30,389 nt of DNA, from assembly GCA_964636575.1 (NCBI GenBank), contig CAZWSE010000038.1:1-30389 (forward strand). The letters run 5' to 3'. Source of the DNA: CAZWSE01 sp964636575 (GTDB lineage Bacteria; Pseudomonadota; Alphaproteobacteria; Rhodobacterales; Rhodobacteraceae). Position 1 is the first letter of the stretch. Each line of letters begins with the position of its first letter. A program made the translations under genes and the position numbers. This document shows positions 24,711 to 30,389 of this stretch, piece after piece. The notes beneath the pieces are model-generated. The model saw only the letters and a list, made by a program, of their open reading frames with translations. It was not told the DNA's origin and searched no databases.

Positions 24711-24833
24711 ATGCTCACACAAGTCAAATCCGCTGCGGCACGGTCTTCTGCCACGCTCGTCCATGATGCGATCGGGGTTGCAGCTTTGATGATCATTCTG
24801 GCGGTCGCTCTTCATTTGCCCAGCCTTACCTAA
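24711..24833 (+). CDS. Putative SOS-regulated small membrane protein, 40 residues
   Basis: ATG at 24711 with GAGGAG 8 bp upstream opens a 40-codon frame. The peptide has a basic, Ala/Ser-rich N-terminus (residues 1-18, with K6 and R11) and one hydrophobic segment at about residues 20-37 (IGVAALMIILAVALHL), which predicts an inner-membrane protein with N-in orientation. A LexA box lies 73 bp upstream and a strong terminator 130 bp downstream, so it looks like a monocistronic SOS gene. Small single-span SOS proteins such as SidA of Caulobacter inhibit the divisome; a similar job here is inference only. I do not recognise the sequence. Confidence 0.62.
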   Translation: MLTQVKSAAARSSATLVHDAIGVAALMIILAVALHLPSLT

Positions 24834-24962
24834 CCTCTGCCTGCTGTCTTGCGCCGACGTCTTTCGCACTCATGTCCCAAACTGAGAGTGCTTTGACTGA
24901 CATTGCCTGTCCCTAGTCTTTTCCCAAAAGACGTTCGGATCCCACGCAAGATTGCTTTTCTC

Positions 24963-24999
24963 ACCGCCGCCCTGTTTTTCAGGTGCGGCGGTTTTTTTT
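24963..24999 (+). terminator. Strong intrinsic terminator
   Basis: ACCGCCGC (24963-24970) pairs with GCGGCGGT (24985-24992), and CCTG/CAGG extends the stem inside around a TTTTT loop. It is followed by eight T residues (24992-24999). This polarity terminates plus-strand transcription; read from the other strand there is no U-run. The 130 bp between the small-ORF stop and this stem contain another hairpin (GTCTTTT-CCC-AAAAGAC, 24916-24932). Confidence 0.92.
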
Positions 25000-25016
25000 C
25001 GTGTTCGCGGAATGGA

Positions 25017-25469
25017 TTAAGCGCAGTCGGCTTGTTCGGCCTGCGCGAAGGCTTCGGCAGTTGCCTCAACCGCGAGCAAAATGGACGCATGCCGGTTTTT
25101 GTAATCAACGGCGGGGGACAAGACTTCGTAGGCTTCAAACGGGGCCAATGGAGTTGGGCCGCCTTGTTTGAGCATGGCTGTCAATTGATCGCGCACCGTT
25201 TCGATTTCGGCTCGCGTTCGTCCTATAACCTGCTGCCCCAGAACCGATGCCGCTGCTTGGCCCAAAGCACAGGCTTTCACGTCTTGCGAAAAGCGATTGA
25301 TCCGGCCGTCTTCGACGTCAAGATCAACCGTGACAGCGGACCCGCAGAGTGGCGAGCGTTTCTTGACCGTCGCCATCGGGCTGTCGAGCCGCCCTTGATG
25401 GGCAATATCCGCCGCCAACCCGAGAATGCGCGTCGAATAGAGTTTGATCAGATCTGTAGCGTCAGACAT
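25017..25469 (-). CDS. IscU/NifU-like iron-sulfur cluster assembly scaffold, atypical
   Basis: IscU-fold protein of 150 residues. Two cysteines at the canonical places are present (Cys42 in SPLCGS and Cys67 in VKACALGQAA). The third, normally in an HCS context near the C-terminal helix, is replaced by Ala128 (NRHASILL), and the Asp that usually follows the first Cys-Gly is Ser. An extra Cys lies at the penultimate position. It may therefore handle iron-sulfur clusters differently from IscU or serve another role. Frames extend upstream to 25526, but MSDATDLIKLYS from the ATG at 25469, with GGAA before it, is the natural start. It is divergent from hisI, an arrangement familiar in Rhodobacterales. 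Confidence 0.85.
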   Translation of the reverse strand: MSDATDLIKLYSTRILGLAADIAHQGRLDSPMATVKKRSPLCGSAVTVDLDVEDGRINRFSQDVKACALGQAAASVLGQQVIGRTRAEIETVRDQLTAMLKQGGPTPLAPFEAYEVLSPAVDYKNRHASILLAVEATAEAFAQAEQADCA

Positions 25470-25540
25470 ATTTCCGGTTTCCCTTGGGCCTTGAGACATA
25501 CATAAGCGGCATGTCCGAAGATGCAAAAGGTTTTCCCACC

Positions 25541-25909
25541 ATGTCGCAGCCCCACTTTGACCCAGCCAACCTGACGTACAACGATGCCGGTCTTATTCCC
25601 GCGATTGCGCAAGACGCCGAAACGGGCGACGTGCTGATGATGGCGTGGATGAATGCGGATGCGGTGACGAAGACCTTGGCGACCGGTCGTGTGACCTATT
25701 GGAGCCGTTCCAGGTCTGCGTTTTGGGTCAAGGGGGAGACGTCCGGAAATGTGCAGGAATTGGTGTCTTTTCGGGTTGATTGCGACCGTGATTGTATATT
25801 GATGCAGGTGAACCAGACCGGTCCTGCCTGTCACACCAACCGCCGCGTTTGTTTTTATACCGAAGTGCGTGAAGGGCGCGAGGTTGTGCTGTTGGCCCCC
25901 GAAGAGTGA
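25541..25909 (+). CDS. hisI: Phosphoribosyl-AMP cyclohydrolase
   Basis: Third step of histidine synthesis; opens the purine ring of PR-AMP with zinc. From the ATG at 25541 the protein is 122 residues, the standard size. Motifs are clear: MMAWMNADAVTKTLATGRVTYW, SRSRSAFWVKGETSG, then the metal site VDCDRDCILMQV and GPACHTNRRVCFYT, which contain the conserved Asp and Cys ligands. An in-frame ATG at 25511 and a TTG at 25484 are alternative starts. 25541 is preferred from length and from AAAAGG 10 bp upstream, although that spacing is long. It stands alone, not in a his operon. Confidence 0.93.
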   Translation: MSQPHFDPANLTYNDAGLIPAIAQDAETGDVLMMAWMNADAVTKTLATGRVTYWSRSRSAFWVKGETSGNVQELVSFRVDCDRDCILMQVNQTGPACHTNRRVCFYTEVREGREVVLLAPEE

Positions 25910-25937
25910 GTACTTTCAAAAGGGTAAAGGAGAAGGG

Positions 25938-26822
25938 TTAGAGCCCAACCAGCGCCTTTAGGTCTGCGGGTGTGAGCCCGTCTGCGCGGTATTTGCAGAT
26001 GGCCCGCGCGTCGTCCCGTTTGGCCAATCGTTTGCCTGTGTCATCTGTGACCAGTCTGTGATGGTGGTATGTCGGTGTTGGTAGGTTCAAGAGCTTTTGG
26101 AGGATCACGTGGATTTTGGTGGCCTCAAAGAGGTCTTGCCCGCGCACCACATGGCTGATGCCTTGCGCTGCGTCGTCCAACACCACGGACAGATGGTAAG
26201 ACGTGCCCATGTCCCGCCGTGCAACGACGATGTCGCCAAGCGTTACCAGAGCCTCTTGTGCGCTGAATGTGATGTGCCCTGTTTCGCCGTTTGGGCCTGA
26301 TCCGGTTTCCTCGAACGAAAAGGGCGCGCTTGACCTTGCGGCCAGCTTTTCGATGACCATCTGGATGTTCAGCCGGATGGCCCCGTCGGTCGGGTAGGGA
26401 TGCTGCCCGCCGTTCGCGTGTCGGTGCCGACAGGTGCCGGGATAGATCAAGCCATCTGGACCGGTTGGGACTGGGTCACCATCTTGGGGCGCGCTTAGGG
26501 CTGATTGGATGTCACGGCGGTTGCAGGTGCAGTTGAAGGTTAAACCTTGGCTCCAAAGGTCTTTTAGGACGGCGTCATAACTGGCAAGTTGGTCTGACTG
26601 TCGAAGGACGGGTTCCGGCCAAACCAAGCCCAGCCACGCCAGATCATCATAGATCTGTGCTTCCCATTCTGGCTTTGATCTTGCGGTGTCTATATCCTCG
26701 ATCCGTAAGAGAAGCTGACCTTGCCGTGCGCCGGCCATGTCCTGCGCCAGAAGCGCGGAGTAGGCATGCCCCAAGTGCAATGGTCCGGTCGGGGATGGTG
26801 CAAAGCGGGTTTTGAATGTCAC
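25938..26822 (-). CDS. gluQ: Glutamyl-Q tRNA(Asp) synthetase
   Basis: Truncated glutamyl-tRNA synthetase paralogue (YadB) that attaches glutamate to queuosine-34 of tRNA-Asp. The 294-residue protein has the catalytic core only: FAPSPTGPLHLGH with the HIGH-type motif at residues 16-19, LLRIEDIDTAR, a zinc-site arrangement (CTCNRR ... YPGTCRH), and a KMSKS-like KRLAKR near the C-terminus. It lacks the anticodon-binding domain, which distinguishes it from GltX. Its start overlaps the methyltransferase stop by 4 bp (minus strand), so it is the last gene of a trmFO-methyltransferase-gluQ unit. Confidence 0.93.
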   Translation of the reverse strand: MTFKTRFAPSPTGPLHLGHAYSALLAQDMAGARQGQLLLRIEDIDTARSKPEWEAQIYDDLAWLGLVWPEPVLRQSDQLASYDAVLKDLWSQGLTFNCTCNRRDIQSALSAPQDGDPVPTGPDGLIYPGTCRHRHANGGQHPYPTDGAIRLNIQMVIEKLAARSSAPFSFEETGSGPNGETGHITFSAQEALVTLGDIVVARRDMGTSYHLSVVLDDAAQGISHVVRGQDLFEATKIHVILQKLLNLPTPTYHHHRLVTDDTGKRLAKRDDARAICKYRADGLTPADLKALVGL

Positions 26823-27433
26823 GCTTTTTCAAGCAGATAGACGTTGGACTTCAAGTCAATTCCGGGCAAATGTGGCCCATATTCTTTGAACCTTAGAACC
26901 GCTTCGCCACGGTCAACCCAATCGTTTAACCGCGCTTCGTTTTCGGGGTCTTCCAAGGCGTGATCATTGAATGACATCAACAGAAAACCGCCCATATCAA
27001 GACTTTCCATCAGAGTATCAAACAGGGCAATCGGCGCAGCGCCTGCACCGATCACGCCGATGGCTGCGATGGCCGCATAGGTGCCGGGCGCGCAGGGGGG
27101 CGAGCCATCTGCCTCAACCAGCTTTAGACTGCGATAGATGCCTTTGTCTTTCGCCTTTTCCAACATGTCCGCAGACAAATCCTGCCCGTCCAACACGTCA
27201 AAGCCAGCCAATTTTAAGGCCAGACCAGACAGGCCTGTCCCGCATCCGAAATCGAGGATCGGTTGCGATTTATCCGTCATAAATTGCGCCAAAGCTTCTG
27301 CGCAGCGCCCCGGTGTGACATAGCCATTGGCGCCGACTTCGGCCTCATAGGTGCTGGCCCAGTCATCATAAAGCGTGCGTGTCGATGCCGCATCGCGGGC
27401 GTTGTAGACTTTGTTCAGGAATCCATCGCTCAT
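26819..27433 (-). CDS. Class I SAM-dependent methyltransferase
   Basis: A 204-residue Rossmann-fold methyltransferase with motif I PILDFGCGTGLSG at residues 58-70, the acidic motif II region (GQDLSADMLEKA) and a post-motif strand (GFLLMSFNDH). The N-terminal YNARDAASTRTLYDDWASTYE resembles the METTL27/WBSCR27-like group; the substrate is unknown. It lies 24 bp after the trmFO stop and overlaps gluQ by 4 bp. Because both partners act on tRNA, a tRNA or ribosome target is conceivable, but small-molecule methylation is equally possible. The ribosome binding site is weak. Confidence 0.85.
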   Translation of the reverse strand: MSDGFLNKVYNARDAASTRTLYDDWASTYEAEVGANGYVTPGRCAEALAQFMTDKSQPILDFGCGTGLSGLALKLAGFDVLDGQDLSADMLEKAKDKGIYRSLKLVEADGSPPCAPGTYAAIAAIGVIGAGAAPIALFDTLMESLDMGGFLLMSFNDHALEDPENEARLNDWVDRGEAVLRFKEYGPHLPGIDLKSNVYLLEKA

Positions 27434-27457
27434 GATCGGGGATGCTAAGCCGAAAGT

Positions 27458-28813
27458 TCAGGCCGCGTCCAGAGCGGCTTGCCCCAACCACGCGGCCCAA
27501 TCGAGTTTTGCGCGATCTGTATAGGCTTTGTAGCGGTCCTTGCGGCCGCGCCGTCCTGATTTCAGGCCCTCAACAGGTGGAAACAGCCCGAAGTTGACGT
27601 TCATAGGCTGGAATGTTTTCGCCTCTGCCCCGCCTGTGATGTGGGTGATCAAAGCGCCCATGGCGGTGGTGTTGGGGGGCGTTTCAATGGTCTGCCCAAG
27701 AATTTCACTGGCCGCCATCCGCCCGGCTAGCAACCCCATCGCGGCGGATTCCACATAGCCCTCAACGCCGGTAATTTGACCTGCGAAGCGCAGATTGGGG
27801 CGCGATTTTAGGCGCATTTGTGCATCGAGCAGAGTTGGTGAATTGAGGAAGGTATTTCGGTGGATGCCGCCAAGCCGCGCGAATTCCGCGCCTTCAAGCC
27901 CCGGGATCATGCGCAGCACGTCCTTTTGCGCCCCATACTTCATCTTGGTTTGGAAGCCGACAATATTATAGAGCGTTCCCAATGCGTTATCGCGCCGCAA
28001 CTGGACGACTGCATGGGCTTTGACATCCGGCTGGTGCGGGTTTGTGAGCCCGACAGGCTTCATCGGGCCAAAGCGCAAGGTTTCGCGGCCGCGTTCGGCC
28101 ATGACCTCAATCGGCAGGCATCCGTCGAAGTATCCGGCTGTTTCGCCTTCATGGAATTCGGTTTTGTCGGAGGCCAGTAGCGCGTCGATGAAGGCCTCAT
28201 ATTGCGCTTCATCCATTGGGCAATTCAGGTAGGCCGTGCGCTCTTCTTCGGTCTCGCCCTTGTCGTAGCGTGACTGCATCCATGCTTTGGTCATGTCGAT
28301 GCTGTCGTGGTAGAGGATCGGTGCTATGGCGTCGAAAAAGGCGAGTGCTTCCGATCCGGTTTCCTTTTGGATGGCAGCGCCCAAAGCCGTGGACGTCAAA
28401 GGGCCGGTTGCGAATATCCAAGTGCCATCCGTGGGCAGGTCTGTGATTTCTTCGTAGTCGACCGTGATTAAAGGATGCGCGTTGATCGCAGCCGTCACGG
28501 TTTGCGCGAAAGGGTCACGGTCTACGGCCAAGGCGCCACCGGCAGGCAGCTTGTGCTTGTCGGCGCTTTGCATGATCAGCCCGCCGGCCTGGCGCATTTC
28601 CCAATGCAGCAAGCCAACAGCGTTTTGTTCATCATCATCGGACCGAAACGAGTTGGAACAAACCATTTCGCCCAAATAGCCAGTCTTATGGGCAAAGGTT
28701 TCGACCTTGGGACGCATTTCGTGGATCACGACGGAAACGCCCATGTTTGCAGCCTGCCATGCGGCCTCTGATCCGGCCATTCCGCCGCCAACGATGTGAA
28801 GAGTTTTTTCCAT
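27458..28813 (-). CDS. trmFO: Methylenetetrahydrofolate-tRNA-(uracil-54-C5)-methyltransferase, FAD-dependent
   Basis: Makes ribothymidine at position 54 of the tRNA T-loop, using methylene-THF as carbon donor and FADH2 as reductant. The protein is 451 residues, the usual size. The N-terminal dinucleotide-binding GGGMAGSEAAW lies at residues 9-19, then EMRP, LGEMVCSNSFRSD with a conserved Cys, GGALAVDRDPFA, and further TrmFO segments (YDKGETEEERTAYLNCPM and KFGPMKPVGLTNP-like RFGPMKPVGLTNP). It is the first gene of the trmFO-methyltransferase-gluQ operon. A structured hairpin element lies 58-136 bp upstream of its start. Confidence 0.96.
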   Translation of the reverse strand: MEKTLHIVGGGMAGSEAAWQAANMGVSVVIHEMRPKVETFAHKTGYLGEMVCSNSFRSDDDEQNAVGLLHWEMRQAGGLIMQSADKHKLPAGGALAVDRDPFAQTVTAAINAHPLITVDYEEITDLPTDGTWIFATGPLTSTALGAAIQKETGSEALAFFDAIAPILYHDSIDMTKAWMQSRYDKGETEEERTAYLNCPMDEAQYEAFIDALLASDKTEFHEGETAGYFDGCLPIEVMAERGRETLRFGPMKPVGLTNPHQPDVKAHAVVQLRRDNALGTLYNIVGFQTKMKYGAQKDVLRMIPGLEGAEFARLGGIHRNTFLNSPTLLDAQMRLKSRPNLRFAGQITGVEGYVESAAMGLLAGRMAASEILGQTIETPPNTTAMGALITHITGGAEAKTFQPMNVNFGLFPPVEGLKSGRRGRKDRYKAYTDRAKLDWAAWLGQAALDAA

Positions 28814-28870
28814 GACGCATCATGTAGGGCAGGCCATGGGCCAGTGCAACTGTGTCGAGATGTCAGGGAG

Positions 28871-28949
28871 TTTTGGGGTCGCCGCTGCGGGAATGTCATA
28901 GTCAGAGAGAGCTGACTTGGAGGGACCTTCCGCCCACGGCGACCCAAAA
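28871..28949. other. Long imperfect hairpin element upstream of trmFO (candidate RNA structure or repeat)
   Basis: The outer arms TTTTGGG(G)TCGCCG (28871-28884) and CGGCGACCCAAAA (28937-28949) form 13 pairs with one bulged G. Inside, GCGG(G)AA (28887-28893) pairs with TTCCGC (28928-28933), GTC (28895-28897) with GAC (28924-28926), and AGTCAG (28900-28905) with CTGACT (28912-28917) around a six-base loop. About 28 pairs in 79 bp fold into a single rod. No T-run follows on either strand, so it is not a plain terminator. It may be a trmFO leader structure, a small RNA or a palindromic repeat. Confidence 0.6.
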
Positions 28950-29070
28950 TCGCGAGGCATCGCTGCCTTGCCCGATTTGTGCCTCATTCTTGCCCAATTC
29001 TCAATACTTCATTCGGAAAAGGTGGGTGTCTGATATGGAAACAATGGGGGACATGCGCCGGTCGACCCCA

Positions 29071-29123
29071 AACGTAAAACGGCCCCCGCAAATTTGGCGC
29101 AAATACCAAAAACGCGAGGGCCG
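29071..29123 (-). terminator. Intrinsic terminator downstream of the enoyl-CoA hydratase gene
   Basis: CGGCCC-C-CGC (29080-29089) pairs with GCG-A-GGGCCG (29114-29123) with one mismatch; inside it TTTGG/CCAAA adds a second stem. Read on the minus strand it is followed by TTTTACGTTT. It lies about 150 bp after the stop of the enoyl-CoA hydratase gene and separates it from trmFO. The rest of the 459-bp gap (28814-29272) has no supported ORF. Confidence 0.7.
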
Positions 29124-29272
29124 ATTAAAATGCTTCACACACAACCACACGAGAGCTTGGATCCGTCGATCTTCGACCCTCAGCTATAGGTATACCCGAA
29201 GTCTTGAAAATGATTAACAGCTCGATGTGAAACTGTTTGTTCCCGTCCGGAAACAATTAACAAGGTAACAGA

Positions 29273-30058
29273 TTATTGCTCCCAGTTCGGGGGTCTTTTC
29301 TCTAGAAAAGCAGCGATTCCTTCGGCGGTATCGTCGCGCAGCATGTTGGTGACCATGACCTCGCCTGTGTAGGTGTACGCATCAGATGTGGTCATTTGAG
29401 CCTGTTCGTAGAAGGCTTGCTTGCCGATTTTGACGGCTGCGCCAAGTTTTGCGGCGACCGTTTCGGCCAGCGTTTGAGTTTCCAATGCCAGTTCATCCGG
29501 CGACACCGCGCGATTGATAAGCCCAAGTTCAACGGCCCGATCCGCTTCAATGAAATTGCCTGTGGTCAGCATCTCAAACGCATGCTTGCGCGCCACATTT
29601 CGCGTCAAAGCGACCATTGGCGTCGAACAAAACAGCCCGATATTGACCCCGTTCACCCCAAAACGCGTGCCATGGGCGGCTACGGCCATGTCGCAGGTGG
29701 CGACCAATTGGCAGCCTGCGGCGGTTGCAATGCCGTGGACTTGCGCGATCACGGGTTGGGGCAGCGATTGGACGGTTTGCATCATTGCAGCACAGCGATC
29801 AAAAAGATCCTTCCATGCAGCCGCACCCCCGTCTTCCGCTTGCCGCGCAGCAGTCATTTGTTTCAGATCATGGCCCGCGCAAAATGCTTTGCCTTTGCCC
29901 GACAGAACAATCGCCCGAACGGAGGTGTCATCGCGCAAGCTGTCAAATTCAGTTTGCAACGCGGCCAGCATTTCGTCGGAGAGCGCATTCAACCGCTCTG
30001 GCGCGTTCATTTTCAGGTGTGCGACGGCATTTGTGTCGCTGCGTTCTAAAATTGCCAT
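29273..30058 (-). CDS. Enoyl-CoA hydratase/isomerase family protein
   Basis: Crotonase-fold protein, 261 residues. The oxyanion-hole segments are visible: KAFCAGHDLKQM at about residues 57-68 and GIATAAGCQLVATCDMAVA near residues 109-127. The Glu residue usual at the first catalytic position of classic hydratases is not obvious; the second region reads GVNIGLFCSTPMVALTRNV, similar to the ECHDC3-like subgroup, so the exact reaction is uncertain. It is divergent from a PaaI-type thioesterase gene 56 bp away, which suggests a shared acyl-CoA context. A terminator lies about 150 bp downstream. Confidence 0.9.
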   Translation of the reverse strand: MAILERSDTNAVAHLKMNAPERLNALSDEMLAALQTEFDSLRDDTSVRAIVLSGKGKAFCAGHDLKQMTAARQAEDGGAAAWKDLFDRCAAMMQTVQSLPQPVIAQVHGIATAAGCQLVATCDMAVAAHGTRFGVNGVNIGLFCSTPMVALTRNVARKHAFEMLTTGNFIEADRAVELGLINRAVSPDELALETQTLAETVAAKLGAAVKIGKQAFYEQAQMTTSDAYTYTGEVMVTNMLRDDTAEGIAAFLEKRPPNWEQ

Positions 30059-30114
30059 CTTGCCCTCGTGCTTGGTTTGCCTGACGTTAACTGCAACAAC
30101 GGATGAGGGGAAGT

Positions 30115-30389
30115 ATGGCTGTAGTGATGAACGCGCAGGACTTGAGTGCCTTTATGGTAAAAGTGTTTCCGCAGGTGCATGGCGATTTTGCAATTGATAG
30201 GGTTGCGGACATGGAAGTCGATATGCGCTTGTTGACGGCAGAAAAACATCTGCGACCGGGGGGCACGGTATCCGGCCCGTCCATGTTTGCACTCGCAGAT
30301 GTTGCAATCTACATCGCGACGCTGGCGATGATTGGCCCTAAAGCGCTGGCCGTGACCACCAATTGCTCGATTGATTTCATGCGCAAGCC
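30115..30389 (+). CDS. PaaI-family hotdog thioesterase (C-terminus beyond window)
   Basis: The first 91 codons of a hotdog-fold acyl-CoA thioesterase. The sequence HLRPGGTVSGPSMFALADVAIYIATL matches the central helix motif of PaaI/4HBT proteins, where an Asp or Glu in the ALAD segment is catalytic, and TTNCSIDFMRKP follows as the next strand. ATG at 30115 has GAGGGG about 5 bp upstream; an ATG four codons later is an alternative. The frame is open to the last base. It is divergent from the enoyl-CoA hydratase family gene. Confidence 0.85.
   Translation, partial: MAVVMNAQDLSAFMVKVFPQVHGDFAIDRVADMEVDMRLLTAEKHLRPGGTVSGPSMFALADVAIYIATLAMIGPKALAVTTNCSIDFMRK

Noticed and set aside
24872..24916. 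14-codon ORF (MSQTESALTDIACP) before the terminator, considered as a leader peptide
   Set aside because: No run of regulatory codons, no convincing ribosome binding site and no gene downstream to be attenuated.
24830..25138. Minus-strand 102-codon frame spanning the terminator and the scaffold gene end
   Set aside because: It crosses a strong plus-strand terminator hairpin and overlaps the end of the scaffold gene in another frame; no domain or ribosome binding site.
28871..28949. Interpretation of the rod hairpin as an SRP RNA or simple terminator
   Set aside because: The conserved GGAAG-type SRP loop sequence is absent, and neither strand has a U-run after the stem.
28852..29217. Plus-strand open frame of 121 codons in the trmFO upstream region
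   Set aside because: It runs through both hairpin elements, has no family resemblance and no Shine-Dalgarno at its start, and its composition (many Arg, Trp, Ser) looks like non-coding sequence.
1..30389. Mobile elements, CRISPR arrays, tRNA or rRNA genes
   Set aside because: No transposase, integrase, regularly spaced repeats, cloverleaf or rRNA sequence was recognised on either strand.

Overview
The window looks like chromosomal core-genome DNA from an alphaproteobacterium of the Rhodobacterales (Roseobacter group). Three things point there: a SciP (DUF1153) gene directly upstream of ctrA, the order pyrH-frr-uppS-cdsA-dxr-rseP-bamA-skp-fabZ-lpxA-lpxI-lpxB with LpxI rather than LpxH, and a divergent pair made of a NifU-like scaffold gene and hisI. 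I see no insertion sequence, prophage, CRISPR array, rRNA or tRNA gene. The assignment rests on recognising families and gene order; no search was run.

Layout. Positions 1-3856 (minus strand) hold a peptide/opine-type ABC importer: a Tat-exported binding protein, then two permeases, the second cut by the window edge. A hairpin terminator lies between the binding protein and the permeases. miaA (minus) follows and is divergent from pyrH. Positions 5115-17352 (plus strand) are a long envelope and translation cluster: UMP kinase, ribosome recycling factor, undecaprenyl diphosphate synthase, CDP-diglyceride synthase, DXP reductoisomerase, site-2 protease, a 42-residue membrane peptide and a strong terminator; then BamA, a Skp-like chaperone, FabZ, LpxA, LpxI and LpxB. 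Together they supply isoprenoid carrier lipid, phospholipid, lipid A and outer-membrane protein assembly. lpxD is missing from the cluster.

Positions 17362-19008 (minus) hold a DUF2059 protein and mnmA, with a recognisable promoter in front of mnmA. Positions 19157-24583 (plus) hold cell-cycle and DNA-maintenance genes: sciP, ctrA, ligA and recG. The ctrA upstream region carries near-consensus CtrA half-site pairs and a perfect 14-bp palindrome. Right after recG is the most interesting locus: a GTTC-N7-GTTC alphaproteobacterial LexA box, an inverted repeat, and a 40-codon ORF with its own ribosome binding site that encodes a single-span membrane peptide, followed by a strong intrinsic terminator. 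It looks like a stand-alone SOS-controlled small membrane protein, similar in concept to the Caulobacter divisome inhibitor SidA.

Positions 25017-30389 hold an atypical IscU/NifU scaffold (minus), hisI (plus), a minus-strand trmFO-methyltransferase-gluQ operon, a 459-bp intergenic region with a long imperfect hairpin and a minus-strand terminator, an enoyl-CoA hydratase family gene (minus) and the start of a PaaI-type thioesterase gene (plus). Four tRNA modification enzymes (MiaA, MnmA, GluQ, TrmFO) lie in this 30 kb.
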